DNA of 18,494 nt from Candidatus Wirthbacteria bacterium CG2_30_54_11 (lineage in GTDB: Bacteria > Patescibacteriota > CG2-30-54-11): contig MNZT01000077.1 in assembly GCA_001873755.1 (NCBI GenBank), forward strand, positions 1-18,494. The letters run 5' to 3'. Positions within the stretch are counted from its first letter, which is position 1. Each line of letters starts with the position of its first letter. A program made the position numbers and the translations under genes. A model generated the notes under the pieces. That model saw only the letters and a program-made list of their open reading frames with translations, was not told the origin of the DNA and made no database searches. Of this stretch, positions 5,765 to 12,598 are shown in pieces.

Positions 5765-6603
5765 AGCGCAAGATCATCCGTATCGATGAAGAAGCCTGCA
5801 CTGGCTGTGCGCTCTGCATCCCGAACTGTCCGGAAGGGGCTATCCAGGTCATCGACGGCAAGGCCCGGCTCGTGAGCGATCTCATGTGCGACGGGCTGGG
5901 AGCCTGTCTCGGACATTGTCCGGAGGGGGCGATCACCATCGAAGAACGCGAGGCCGAGGCTTATGATGAGGCCCAGGTCATGGCCAATATCGTGAAACAG
6001 GGTGCCAATACCATCAAAGCCCATCTGAACCATCTGCGGGATCATGGTCAGACCGATTATTTTGAACAGGCGAAAGGATATCTCATGAAACATGGCATAG
6101 AGATCCCGTCCGATGCACCAGCAGCTGATGTCCTGCATGCACATGCAGGCGGTGGATGTCCGGGCTCGCGGAGCATGTCTTTTGCTCCAGGGCAGGCAGG
6201 AGAGGCTGCAGCGGTTCAGCCTTCTCAGCTGACCCACTGGCCGATCCAGCTGCACCTGATCTCGCCCGATGCGCCGCAGTATGCCAAGGCCGATGTCCTG
6301 CTCGCGGCTGACTGTGTGGCGTTCAGCCTGGGGCAGTTCCATACGGAGTACCTGAAAGGTAAGGCCCTGGCCATCGCCTGTCCAAAACTCGACAGCGGCA
6401 AAGAGATCTATCTCGAGAAACTTCGTTCCCTGGTAGACGATTCCCTGATCAATACACTGACGGTCATGATCATGCAGGTGCCCTGCTGCGGCGGTTTACT
6501 TGAGCTTGCCAAACAGGCAGCTGCCTCTGCCAAACGAAAGATACCTTTGAAATATATCGTGGTCAGCCTGCAGGGCGGGATACTGGCCGAGGAATGGGTA
6601 TAA
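5761..6603 (+). CDS. Dicluster 4Fe-4S ferredoxin-domain protein with C-terminal cysteine-rich domain
   Basis: A 280-residue iron-sulfur protein. The first cluster motif is C13-x2-C16-x2-C19-x3-C23 followed by PEG. The second, CDGLGACLGHCPEG (43-56), keeps C43, C49 and C53, but Leu46 replaces the usual second cysteine, so it may be a three-cysteine site. A GGGCPGSR motif (near residues 129-136) follows. The C-terminal domain has an ACPKL and a PCCGG motif, likely further metal or cluster ligands. This architecture belongs to a family often annotated only as 4Fe-4S or ATP-binding protein in anaerobes. It overlaps the cupin gene by ATGA, with AGGAG upstream. Electron transfer is well supported; the partner is unknown. 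Confidence 0.85.
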   Translation: MKRKIIRIDEEACTGCALCIPNCPEGAIQVIDGKARLVSDLMCDGLGACLGHCPEGAITIEEREAEAYDEAQVMANIVKQGANTIKAHLNHLRDHGQTDYFEQAKGYLMKHGIEIPSDAPAADVLHAHAGGGCPGSRSMSFAPGQAGEAAAVQPSQLTHWPIQLHLISPDAPQYAKADVLLAADCVAFSLGQFHTEYLKGKALAIACPKLDSGKEIYLEKLRSLVDDSLINTLTVMIMQVPCCGGLLELAKQAAASAKRKIPLKYIVVSLQGGILAEEWV

Positions 6604-6641
6604 CCGTCCTTCGGGCGAGATCCTCATGAGGTTTCGGATCT

Positions 6642-6677
6642 CAAAACCCCCCCGCTTCCTTGAAGTGGGGGGTTTTG
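6642..6677. terminator. Bidirectional intrinsic terminator between convergent genes
   Basis: CAAAACCCCCC (6642-6652) pairs with GGGGGGTTTTG (6667-6677), and GCTTC/GAAGT extends the stem inside. T runs flank it on both strands, so it can end both the ferredoxin operon and the opposing CopZ-like gene. Confidence 0.9.
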
Positions 6678-6702
6678 CCGTCAGTACTGATCGAGTCGAT
6701 CC

Positions 6703-6933
6703 TCAGACCGCTTGATAGCCGGCTTTGACTATGAGCTCTTTGACCCTGGTCACGTCTGCCTCGGTGGCGCCGGCCAGTTCAACTTCGCCGGTCTGGGTGG
6801 CGGGGTCCGTAGTCTCGACCCGGATGACCTTGGCGGCCAGGCCAGGGGTCGTGTCATCCTCGATCTCCATGCGGATCATGCGTGCACAGGAACCGCAATG
6901 CATATTTGCTACTTTGATGATCGTATTGCCCAT
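6703..6933 (-). CDS. Heavy-metal-associated (HMA) domain protein, CopZ-like
   Basis: A 76-residue single-domain ferredoxin-like-fold protein. The metal site is MHCGSCARMI with Cys13 and Cys16, matching the MxCxxC motif of copper chaperones and of P-type ATPase N-domains. The spacing of beta-alpha-beta elements and the closing VKELIVKAGYQAV helix are typical. It probably carries Cu(I) or a similar soft metal in the cytoplasm, though the cognate ATPase is not in the window. GGAGGT is seven bases upstream of the ATG. It starts 24 bp after the stop of the DsbA-like gene and is likely cotranscribed with it. Metal identity is inferred. Confidence 0.9.
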   Translation of the reverse strand: MGNTIIKVANMHCGSCARMIRMEIEDDTTPGLAAKVIRVETTDPATQTGEVELAGATEADVTRVKELIVKAGYQAV

Positions 6934-6957
6934 GGGGGACCTCCGCTTGAGTAGAGG

Positions 6958-7851
6958 TTAGAGATACTTGTCGACAGCGGTTTTGAAGGTGTCGAAAGGA
7001 TAAGCACCGCGGATAATATCGCCTGTCACGGTGCCGTCGCTGCTCAGCGTGCCGACGATGAATCCGGGGGTACCGCTCATGCCGGCATCTGCGGCATCTG
7101 CGATATCAGCGGTCACGGCGTTTTTGGTCTGTTCACCGTCCAGGCACTGACTGAACGCGGTGCTGTCCAAGCCTATCTCTGATGCGAGGACATACAGGTC
7201 AGACTTCTTCCCCTGTCCGTTGCCAGTAGTGGTAGCAAATACATTGTCGTGGAAGGTGAAGTACGCTTCATTGCCTGCGATCTTCTGAACACATTTGGCA
7301 GCCATGGCTTCTTCTGTTGCTACGGGATTGTGGCTGGGAACCGCGATGTTGTCACGGTAGACATAGATCGCATCACCGCTGTCTACGAGGTCAGTGATCA
7401 TCTGGGGGTAGGTCTGTTTGGCGTGTCTGATGCAGAAGGGACATTCATAGTCGCTGAATTCTACAATAGCTACTTTGGCTTTTGATCTGTCACCGAGGTA
7501 GGGGGAGGTCCCGATCGAGGTTGATCCGGTCGCGGTCTCGGCGGTCGTACCTGTAGTATCTGTAGTAGTGGGATTGCCGCCTACCGCATCCAGTATGGCA
7601 TCCCGGGAGGCCGTGATGCTGCTTTTGAGATTGCGGAAACCAAAAACGAGAATTATCGAAATTATGACAGCCGATAGCAATATAGCCGCCGGGATTACCA
7701 CGGTCTGGAGATCCAGGGTGATATATTCGTCTGATTTGGCATCTTTAGGCGGGGCGGTCGACGAAGAGGCGGACGACAGTTTTGTTTCTTCTATCGGCTG
7801 TTCGAGGGACACGGTCTTGCTCACTTTTCCTTTTGCTGTTTTTGAGGGCAT
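6958..7851 (-). CDS. Membrane-anchored DsbA/thioredoxin-fold thiol-disulfide oxidoreductase
   Basis: A 297-residue protein. About 48 charged/polar residues precede a single membrane helix (around 50-72), followed by a Thr/Ser/Gly-rich linker and a Thioredoxin_4-type domain. The active site is DYECPFC with Cys137 and Cys140; the cis-proline loop is SGTPGFIV with Pro262. Cys187 and Cys236 form a further likely disulfide pair common in this subfamily. The catalytic domain would face the outside and oxidise or isomerise cysteines in secreted proteins. I placed the start at ATG 7851 with AAAGGAGT seven bases ahead; the longer frame to 8004 would read through the promoter and lacks family similarity. 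First gene of an operon with the CopZ-like protein. No DsbB or VKOR partner is in the window. Confidence 0.88.
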   Translation of the reverse strand: MPSKTAKGKVSKTVSLEQPIEETKLSSASSSTAPPKDAKSDEYITLDLQTVVIPAAILLSAVIISIILVFGFRNLKSSITASRDAILDAVGGNPTTTDTTGTTAETATGSTSIGTSPYLGDRSKAKVAIVEFSDYECPFCIRHAKQTYPQMITDLVDSGDAIYVYRDNIAVPSHNPVATEEAMAAKCVQKIAGNEAYFTFHDNVFATTTGNGQGKKSDLYVLASEIGLDSTAFSQCLDGEQTKNAVTADIADAADAGMSGTPGFIVGTLSSDGTVTGDIIRGAYPFDTFKTAVDKYL

Positions 7852-7887
7852 ATGAGGGACTCCTTTGGTTACGAAAATACGATGCTC

Positions 7888-7915
7888 ACTATACAACAAA
7901 GATCTATTATCGCAA
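7888..7915 (-). promoter_or_regulatory. Promoter of the DsbA-like/CopZ-like operon
   Basis: On the minus strand TTGCGA (7915-7910) and TATAGT (7893-7888) are separated by 16 bp, about 40 bp upstream of the ATG at 7851. This supports the shorter start. Confidence 0.65.
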
Positions 7916-7966
7916 AGGTTTCTTCGAAGTCGGACCGGTTTGCGAAAACCGGGAAAAAAAGATAGT

Positions 7967-8683
7967 ATGCAAGCCATGGACAGATACGAGGATATCACGG
8001 TCATACTGCCGACCTTGAATGAAGGGCGGAATATAGCAGCTATGCTGCGGAGCCTCGGGATGTTGTATCCTGGGGCCTGTTTTATGGTCTCTGATGACGG
8101 GTCGACTGATGATACCCGGATTCAGTGTGCAAACAGCGCCGTACCTTGTCACTTCATCGATCGCAGTTCGCGTCCGGTCAAAGGCCTCACGGCGAGTGTT
8201 CTGGAAGCGATCGGGGAGGTGGGTACACCATTTTTTATCGTGATCGATGCCGACGGGCAGCATCCGCCGGAGAAGATCGCTCAGATAGTTGATTTATTGA
8301 GGAGTGGTACTGAACTCGTGCTCGCCAACCGGGTGCAGGTCGTGGGTCGCTGGGAGCTCCACCGTAAAGCTCTATCCCGGTTCGGTACATTCATCGGCCG
8401 GCTTTCTCTGAGACTGCGGGGTAGGAACTTCGGTAATGCGGATATCCTGAGCGGTTTTTTCGGTGTACGGACGGAGAAGTGGCGACAGGCATTCGCTGCC
8501 CGGGGAGGGGAGCGGGTTTTTTGCCCGGAGGGTTTCAAGATCCTTTTTGATTTCCTCAAGTGTGTGCCCAAAGATCTCAGGATCGGCGCTGTCGGGTATG
8601 ATTTTCATATCAGGGGTGCCGGGTATTCCAAGCTGACATTCAGGGTTTATCGTCAATTTCTGCGGTCCTGTCTTTTATTTTGA
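7967..8683 (+). CDS. GT2-family glycosyltransferase, polyprenyl-phosphate sugar synthase type
   Basis: A 238-residue GT-A enzyme. It opens with the strand ITVILPTLNEGRNI, then VSDDGSTDDT (Asp43-Asp44) and the metal-binding VIDADGQHPPEKI (Asp94-x-Asp96), the classic DPM1-like pattern, and has a GFFGVRTEKW motif in the C-terminal half. Such enzymes load mannose, glucose or related sugars onto polyprenyl phosphate at the inner membrane face; it has no C-terminal membrane helices. The start is uncertain: ATG 7967 or ATG 7976, and no good ribosome binding site precedes either. A possible promoter (TTGCGA 7940-7945, TAGTAT 7963-7968, 17-bp spacer) would start transcription at about 7975. The next gene is a GT-C membrane transferase. 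The donor sugar is unknown. Confidence 0.87.
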   Translation: MQAMDRYEDITVILPTLNEGRNIAAMLRSLGMLYPGACFMVSDDGSTDDTRIQCANSAVPCHFIDRSSRPVKGLTASVLEAIGEVGTPFFIVIDADGQHPPEKIAQIVDLLRSGTELVLANRVQVVGRWELHRKALSRFGTFIGRLSLRLRGRNFGNADILSGFFGVRTEKWRQAFAARGGERVFCPEGFKILFDFLKCVPKDLRIGAVGYDFHIRGAGYSKLTFRVYRQFLRSCLLF

Positions 8684-8697
8684 ATACCTTGAATACT

Positions 8698-10362
8698 ATG
8701 AATATGCACAGTGCCGTGAAGGCTACCCGGTCTTTTGGTGGCAGACATCTGCCTTGGATCTCAATCGCTCTGGTGGCCGGGTTCCTGCGCCTGTGGCGGC
8801 TGGATGTTTTTCCACCGCTCACGGGGGATGAGGATATCTATCTGCATCTGGCAAACGGTTTTTTCAGCGGCAGACATGAGATGTTCGCGATCCCGTATTC
8901 CTATATGCCTCATCCGCCTCTGTTCTTCCTGATCGGTAATCTGTTCACTCTCATTTTCGGCTCTTCGATCCTGGTCCTCCGTACTCTGACCGCCCTATGC
9001 GGCATCGTGAGCTGTCTTTTGATCTACCGGGCAGGGCAGATCACCGGTGGCCGTGCGATGGGATGGGTAGCGGGGATCGCTCTGGCGGTCATGCCACATG
9101 CGGTGTATTTCAACCGACTGGCATTCGGGTACAGTCTTCTGGAGCTGTTCATGAGCCTGCTTGTGGTGGAGATGCTGGAATTCGTCCGGTCTGTTCAGGC
9201 AGGACGAGACCGGAGAGCGGTTCTGCTGGCAATCGCAGCCGGGATAGTGGCTGGTGCAGCTTCTCTGGTCGAAATGGGAGGTGTTGCGCTGGTCAATGCT
9301 GCTATCCTGCTGTTTATTCTTTTTTATCGCCGTCATGTATTCCTCGTGGGATTGGGTGCGATCGGGATCCCTGTCATAGGATTCGGGTGGGCATTCTTGC
9401 GTTCTCCTCACTGGTTTATCCTCGATCTGCGGGCAAATTCGGGCCGGGTAGATCAGTATGTGCTTCTGATTCTCGTCGGTCTTTTTGCACTCATCCTGTC
9501 GATCAGGCCGGTACGGCGGTCACTGTTACACCTGTGGCATTTCACCCTGTCGTTCATGCCCTGGTTCTGGCTGTTTTTCGGCTTCGTTCTGATCTTCCAG
9601 AGTTTGAGCCGGGATCTGATCGAAAATACGGCGTCGATCTACTGGCTGGGATGGTGGGGACTGTTGATATTAGTGGATGCATCGTGGAGAAAGTATTTTC
9701 TGTTCCCGGCCCTGGGGTTCCTCGGATATCAGATACTGGTCGACCGGGCCGCCGGCATGCTGGTCCCTCTGTTCCCGCTACTTTCCCTGGGAGTGGCAGC
9801 GCTCACCCGTGATTCATTCCGTACTGGCCAGGAAAAATGGGGAAGAAAGAGCACGTGGATGAGACCGCTGTTCGCGCTGAGTGCAGGAATGGTGATCGTG
9901 ATCTCGTTCGGGCAGACCATCGATATGGTCAGCACGATCCGGGGAGTGACCACGCTCGATACCTACAGCCAGATCAGTGCCTACATCACAACTCACACCC
10001 GGCCAGGAGACCTGGTCATTGCTTCCCCGCTCATGGAGGGCATGGCGGACCGGAAGATGACGACCCTGACCCAGTTCATGTCGTATGGAGTTGATTTTGC
10101 CCAGCACTATTCGACCGGTGAGGAATATCGGACAGACCGATATTTTTATCCGGTGACCAGTGAAACGATAGCACTGGTCCTGATTGACGATACGATGCTG
10201 CAGGGGATTCGCGGGGGAGATGATGTGCCGGAGATGTTCAAGACCGGTCCCTCGAGTAAACTGCGGGAAATGGTCGTTTTGAGGGAAAAAAAGGACCCGG
10301 TCCTCAGCTGGCCCACGGTCAGGATCGGGACTTTCAATATTTTTCAGAATCCTGATCTTTGA
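8698..10362 (+). CDS. GT-C (ArnT/PMT-like, GT39/GT83 type) membrane glycosyltransferase
   Basis: A membrane protein of about 554 residues with a dozen or so hydrophobic segments and a soluble C-terminal domain of roughly 130 residues. The first extracytoplasmic loop has the acidic LTGDEDIYLHLA motif with the catalytic Asp-Glu pair typical of ArnT and protein O-mannosyltransferases, then the conserved PPLFFLIGNLF helix. These enzymes transfer sugar from polyprenyl-phosphate donors to acceptors outside the membrane. The upstream GT2 gene could supply that donor. A TTG at 8680, overlapping the GT2 stop codon, is an alternative start; neither it nor ATG 8698 shows a Shine-Dalgarno sequence, suggesting coupling to the upstream gene. 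The acceptor (lipid, glycan or protein) is not determinable. Confidence 0.8.
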   Translation: MNMHSAVKATRSFGGRHLPWISIALVAGFLRLWRLDVFPPLTGDEDIYLHLANGFFSGRHEMFAIPYSYMPHPPLFFLIGNLFTLIFGSSILVLRTLTALCGIVSCLLIYRAGQITGGRAMGWVAGIALAVMPHAVYFNRLAFGYSLLELFMSLLVVEMLEFVRSVQAGRDRRAVLLAIAAGIVAGAASLVEMGGVALVNAAILLFILFYRRHVFLVGLGAIGIPVIGFGWAFLRSPHWFILDLRANSGRVDQYVLLILVGLFALILSIRPVRRSLLHLWHFTLSFMPWFWLFFGFVLIFQSLSRDLIENTASIYWLGWWGLLILVDASWRKYFLFPALGFLGYQILVDRAAGMLVPLFPLLSLGVAALTRDSFRTGQEKWGRKSTWMRPLFALSAGMVIVISFGQTIDMVSTIRGVTTLDTYSQISAYITTHTRPGDLVIASPLMEGMADRKMTTLTQFMSYGVDFAQHYSTGEEYRTDRYFYPVTSETIALVLIDDTMLQGIRGGDDVPEMFKTGPSSKLREMVVLREKKDPVLSWPTVRIGTFNIFQNPDL

Positions 10363-10386
10363 ACCTGCCGAACAGACAGGTTATAT
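10362..10386. terminator. Hairpin between convergent genes (weak terminator)
   Basis: AACCTG (10362-10367) pairs with CAGGTT (10377-10382) around a 9-base loop, and TTATAT follows. It overlaps the stop codons of both neighbouring genes. The T run is short, so terminator activity is tentative. Confidence 0.45.
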
Positions 10387-10944
10387 CTTACCCACGAGGT
10401 CAGCGCCAGGCTTGAGCGTAGCGGCTCCCGGGACCCAGCTGGCAGGGCAGACCAGACCTGCGTGTTCGCTTATGAACTTGGCTGCCTGCAGCTTGCGCAG
10501 GATCTCTTTGATACTGCGGCCGATGGAATTGTCATGCATTTCCATGGATTTCACTTTGCCTTCCGGATCCACGATGAAGGTCGCCCTTACTGATAGTCCC
10601 TCATCCTCGATATAGGTGCCGCACAGCCGGCACAGTTTGCCGGCTGGATCAGAGAGCATGGGATAGGTGATCTTCCGAATGGCAGGTGACTGCTCATGCC
10701 ACGCCAGATGCGCATAGGCAGTGTCTGTGGACACACTGACGATCTGAGCATCGTTCTTCTGGAATTCTTCGTAGTAACTCTGAGCTTCCTCCAGTTCCGT
10801 CGGGCAGACAAAGGTGAAGTCCGCCGGGTAGAAGAGGAGTACGAGCCATTTGCCGCGGTAGCTGGCAAGGTCGATCTTCTGGATGTCATGCTCAAAAAAG
10901 GCGTCAAGTTCCAGGTTGGGGAACGGTTGATTGACGGTAATCAT
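10381..10944 (-). CDS. ahpC: AhpC-type 2-Cys peroxiredoxin
   Basis: A 187-residue peroxiredoxin. The peroxidatic Cys47 lies in FTFVCPTE and the resolving Cys166 in GLVCPASW, the typical 2-Cys AhpC/Prx1 arrangement; VSTDTAYAHLAWH and the RATFIVDPEGKV strand are also typical. It reduces hydrogen peroxide and organic peroxides; no AhpF is nearby, so its reductant is unknown, and rubredoxin or thioredoxin are possibilities. An extra CxxC pair (Cys105, Cys108, in GKLCRLCGTY) sits where most AhpC proteins lack cysteines. ATG 10944 has AGGAG upstream. It starts 25 bp after the flavodiiron gene and is probably in the same transcript, a combination that handles both oxygen and peroxide. Confidence 0.93.
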   Translation of the reverse strand: MITVNQPFPNLELDAFFEHDIQKIDLASYRGKWLVLLFYPADFTFVCPTELEEAQSYYEEFQKNDAQIVSVSTDTAYAHLAWHEQSPAIRKITYPMLSDPAGKLCRLCGTYIEDEGLSVRATFIVDPEGKVKSMEMHDNSIGRSIKEILRKLQAAKFISEHAGLVCPASWVPGAATLKPGADLVGKI

Positions 10945-10969
10945 GTCTTTCTCCTGATTTAGATGTAAC

Positions 10970-12154
10970 TTATGCTAGGATGCCGATCTCCCGGTGTCTG
11001 TCAGCGATAGTCTGCGCGAGCTCCGTGATGGCAGCATAGTCCTGTGTCTTCGGTATGCCTTTGTTGAAGACCGACCCCAGCTGCGTTACCTTCAGTCCGG
11101 AAAGCATTCCGGTCAGCTGTTCTGCTGCTTTGCCGCCCCAGCCGTAGGAGCCCATGAGCGCGGCGAATCTGGCTTTTGGCTTGAGCGCATTGATCAGATA
11201 GGCGGCAGAGACCATGGCCGGGTGCGCCTGTGTCAGTACGGTCGGGGCTGCCAGCACGATAGTAGCCGCTTCGACGGCAGCCATGGCCAGCTCACTCAGG
11301 TCAGTCTCCGCCAGGTCGAACAGGTCGACCTCGATATTTCTTCTGGACAGTTCAGTGTGCAGATGCTCGGCCATGAGGCGGGTACTGCCATGCATGGAAA
11401 CATACGCCAGCAGCACCCGGTTTTTGACCGTTTCAGAAGTCCAGTCGCGATAGGCCTCCAGGATCAAGTCCGGGTGGTCGTACACCGGACCGTGGGAGGG
11501 CGCGATCAGATCAAAGGTGAGCGGAGCCAGTTTATCCAGATTCTTTTTGACCAGGTTCCGAAAAGGCATCATGATCTCGGCGTAGTACCGCTTGGCTGAG
11601 GTCAGGTTTTTCCCCTCATCGACGACCAGGAGCTCTTCCTGCGCGAGGTGCGAGCCTAACAGGTCACAGCTGAAGAGGATGTGGTCCTCCTCCAGATAGG
11701 TGGCCATGGTCTCCGGCCAGTGCACCCAGGGGAGGAGTATGAAGCGCAGGGTCCTGTCTCCGAGCGACAGAGTATCGCCGTCAGCGACGATGTCGAATCT
11801 CTCATCCTTCAGGTCGAGGTGTTCTATCAGCAGTGCCTTGCATTTTTCATTGGTCACTATCCGGGCTTTTGGATAGCGGCCAAGGATGACCGGGAGGGAA
11901 CCGGAATGGTCCTGTTCGGCGTGATTGCAGATGACGAAGTCAATTTTCTGCCCAAGAGCTTCCAGGTTTTCCACGAGCACTGAGGTCTTCGAGGGGTCGA
12001 CCGTATCGATGAGGGCGTTCTTTTCACTGCCCCGGACGACGTAGGCATTGTAGGTAGTGCCGTCGGGGAGCGGGATCAGAGAGTCAAAAAGACGACGGTC
12101 AAAGTCTTTTGCACCTACGGACGAAATGCCTGGCTTCAGTTCTTCTGGGGTCAT
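10970..12154 (-). CDS. Flavodiiron protein (A-type flavoprotein, FprA-like; O2/NO reductase)
   Basis: A 394-residue two-domain enzyme. The N-terminal metallo-beta-lactamase-like domain has all diiron ligands: His78, Glu80 and Asp82 in NHAEQDHSGS, His145 in PWVHWPETM, Asp164 in SCDLLGSH, and His221 in PSHGPVY. The C-terminal flavodoxin domain (from about 247) has the FMN phosphate loop YVSMHGSTRLMA and GSYGWGGKA. It reduces O2 to water, or NO to N2O, in the cytoplasm. No C-terminal rubredoxin or flavin-reductase extension is present, so it is a class A protein needing an external donor such as rubredoxin. The ribosome binding site before ATG 12154 is weak (AGGT). It is followed by ahpC and has its own promoter near 12240. 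Confidence 0.95.
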   Translation of the reverse strand: MTPEELKPGISSVGAKDFDRRLFDSLIPLPDGTTYNAYVVRGSEKNALIDTVDPSKTSVLVENLEALGQKIDFVICNHAEQDHSGSLPVILGRYPKARIVTNEKCKALLIEHLDLKDERFDIVADGDTLSLGDRTLRFILLPWVHWPETMATYLEEDHILFSCDLLGSHLAQEELLVVDEGKNLTSAKRYYAEIMMPFRNLVKKNLDKLAPLTFDLIAPSHGPVYDHPDLILEAYRDWTSETVKNRVLLAYVSMHGSTRLMAEHLHTELSRRNIEVDLFDLAETDLSELAMAAVEAATIVLAAPTVLTQAHPAMVSAAYLINALKPKARFAALMGSYGWGGKAAEQLTGMLSGLKVTQLGSVFNKGIPKTQDYAAITELAQTIADRHREIGILA

Positions 12155-12213
12155 GGCAGACCTGACTTAGGGATTATTATGACCAAAGGCAGGCAGAGCC
12201 CACCAACTGATAG

Positions 12214-12255
12214 CAATTCTGTATGAATTGTATAGGCAGGTTTCAGATACGTCAA
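12214..12255 (-). promoter_or_regulatory. Promoter and dyad upstream of the flavodiiron/ahpC operon
   Basis: On the minus strand TTGACG (12255-12250) and TACAAT (12232-12227) are 17 bp apart. A perfect inverted repeat CAATTC-N5-GAATTG (12214-12230) overlaps the -10 box and start point, as a repressor operator would. It differs in sequence from the dyads at 4701 and 5381. Confidence 0.65.
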
Positions 12256-12265
12256 ACCGTTCGAT

Positions 12266-12598
12266 TCAGTAGAGCCGGCCGCCGGCGGGGACCTCCCGGG
12301 AGGGCGTGATCAATATACAGTTCCCTCCTGCATCGGGCACTCCGAGCGTGAGCACCTCTGACCTGAAATGACCGATTTGCCGCGGTGGAAAGTTGACCAC
12401 GCAGAGCACGAGGTGGTTTTGGAGCTGTTCTTTTGTGTAGTTGGCAACGAGCTGTGCTGATGACTGCTTGATCCCGATGTCCGGTCCCAGATCAATCCTG
12501 AGCTGATAGGCAGGCTTGCGGGCTTCGGGGAAGTCACTGACCTCGATGATCCTGCCGACGCGGATATCTACTTTTTCAAAATCATCCATGCTGATCAT
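12266..12598 (-). CDS. csaA: CsaA-like tRNA-binding-domain protein (export-related chaperone)
   Basis: A 110-residue OB-fold protein matching CsaA closely: MISMDDFEKVDIRVGRIIEV at the start, then FPEARKPAYQL, IKQSSAQLV, VVNFPPRQIGHFRSEVLTLG and a GGRLY end. CsaA is a homodimer related to the tRNA-binding domain of methionyl-tRNA synthetase and of Trbp111, reported to bind preproteins and the Sec machinery; tRNA binding is also possible. I chose ATG 12598 because it overlaps the stop of the upstream gene as ATGA and gives the standard CsaA N-terminus; the longer frame to 12658 lies inside the upstream gene. Last gene of an SDR/CruF-like/csaA operon. Confidence 0.93.
   Translation of the reverse strand: MISMDDFEKVDIRVGRIIEVSDFPEARKPAYQLRIDLGPDIGIKQSSAQLVANYTKEQLQNHLVLCVVNFPPRQIGHFRSEVLTLGVPDAGGNCILITPSREVPAGGRLY

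Noticed and set aside
5587..6342. 251-codon minus-strand frame across the cupin and ferredoxin genes
   Set aside because: Both plus-strand genes there have clear families, start signals and a coupled overlap; the minus frame has no recognisable domain.
7852..8004. 51-residue N-terminal extension of the DsbA-like protein
   Set aside because: It would read through a good promoter, lacks a ribosome binding site and overlaps the divergent GT2 gene; ATG 7851 has a strong one.
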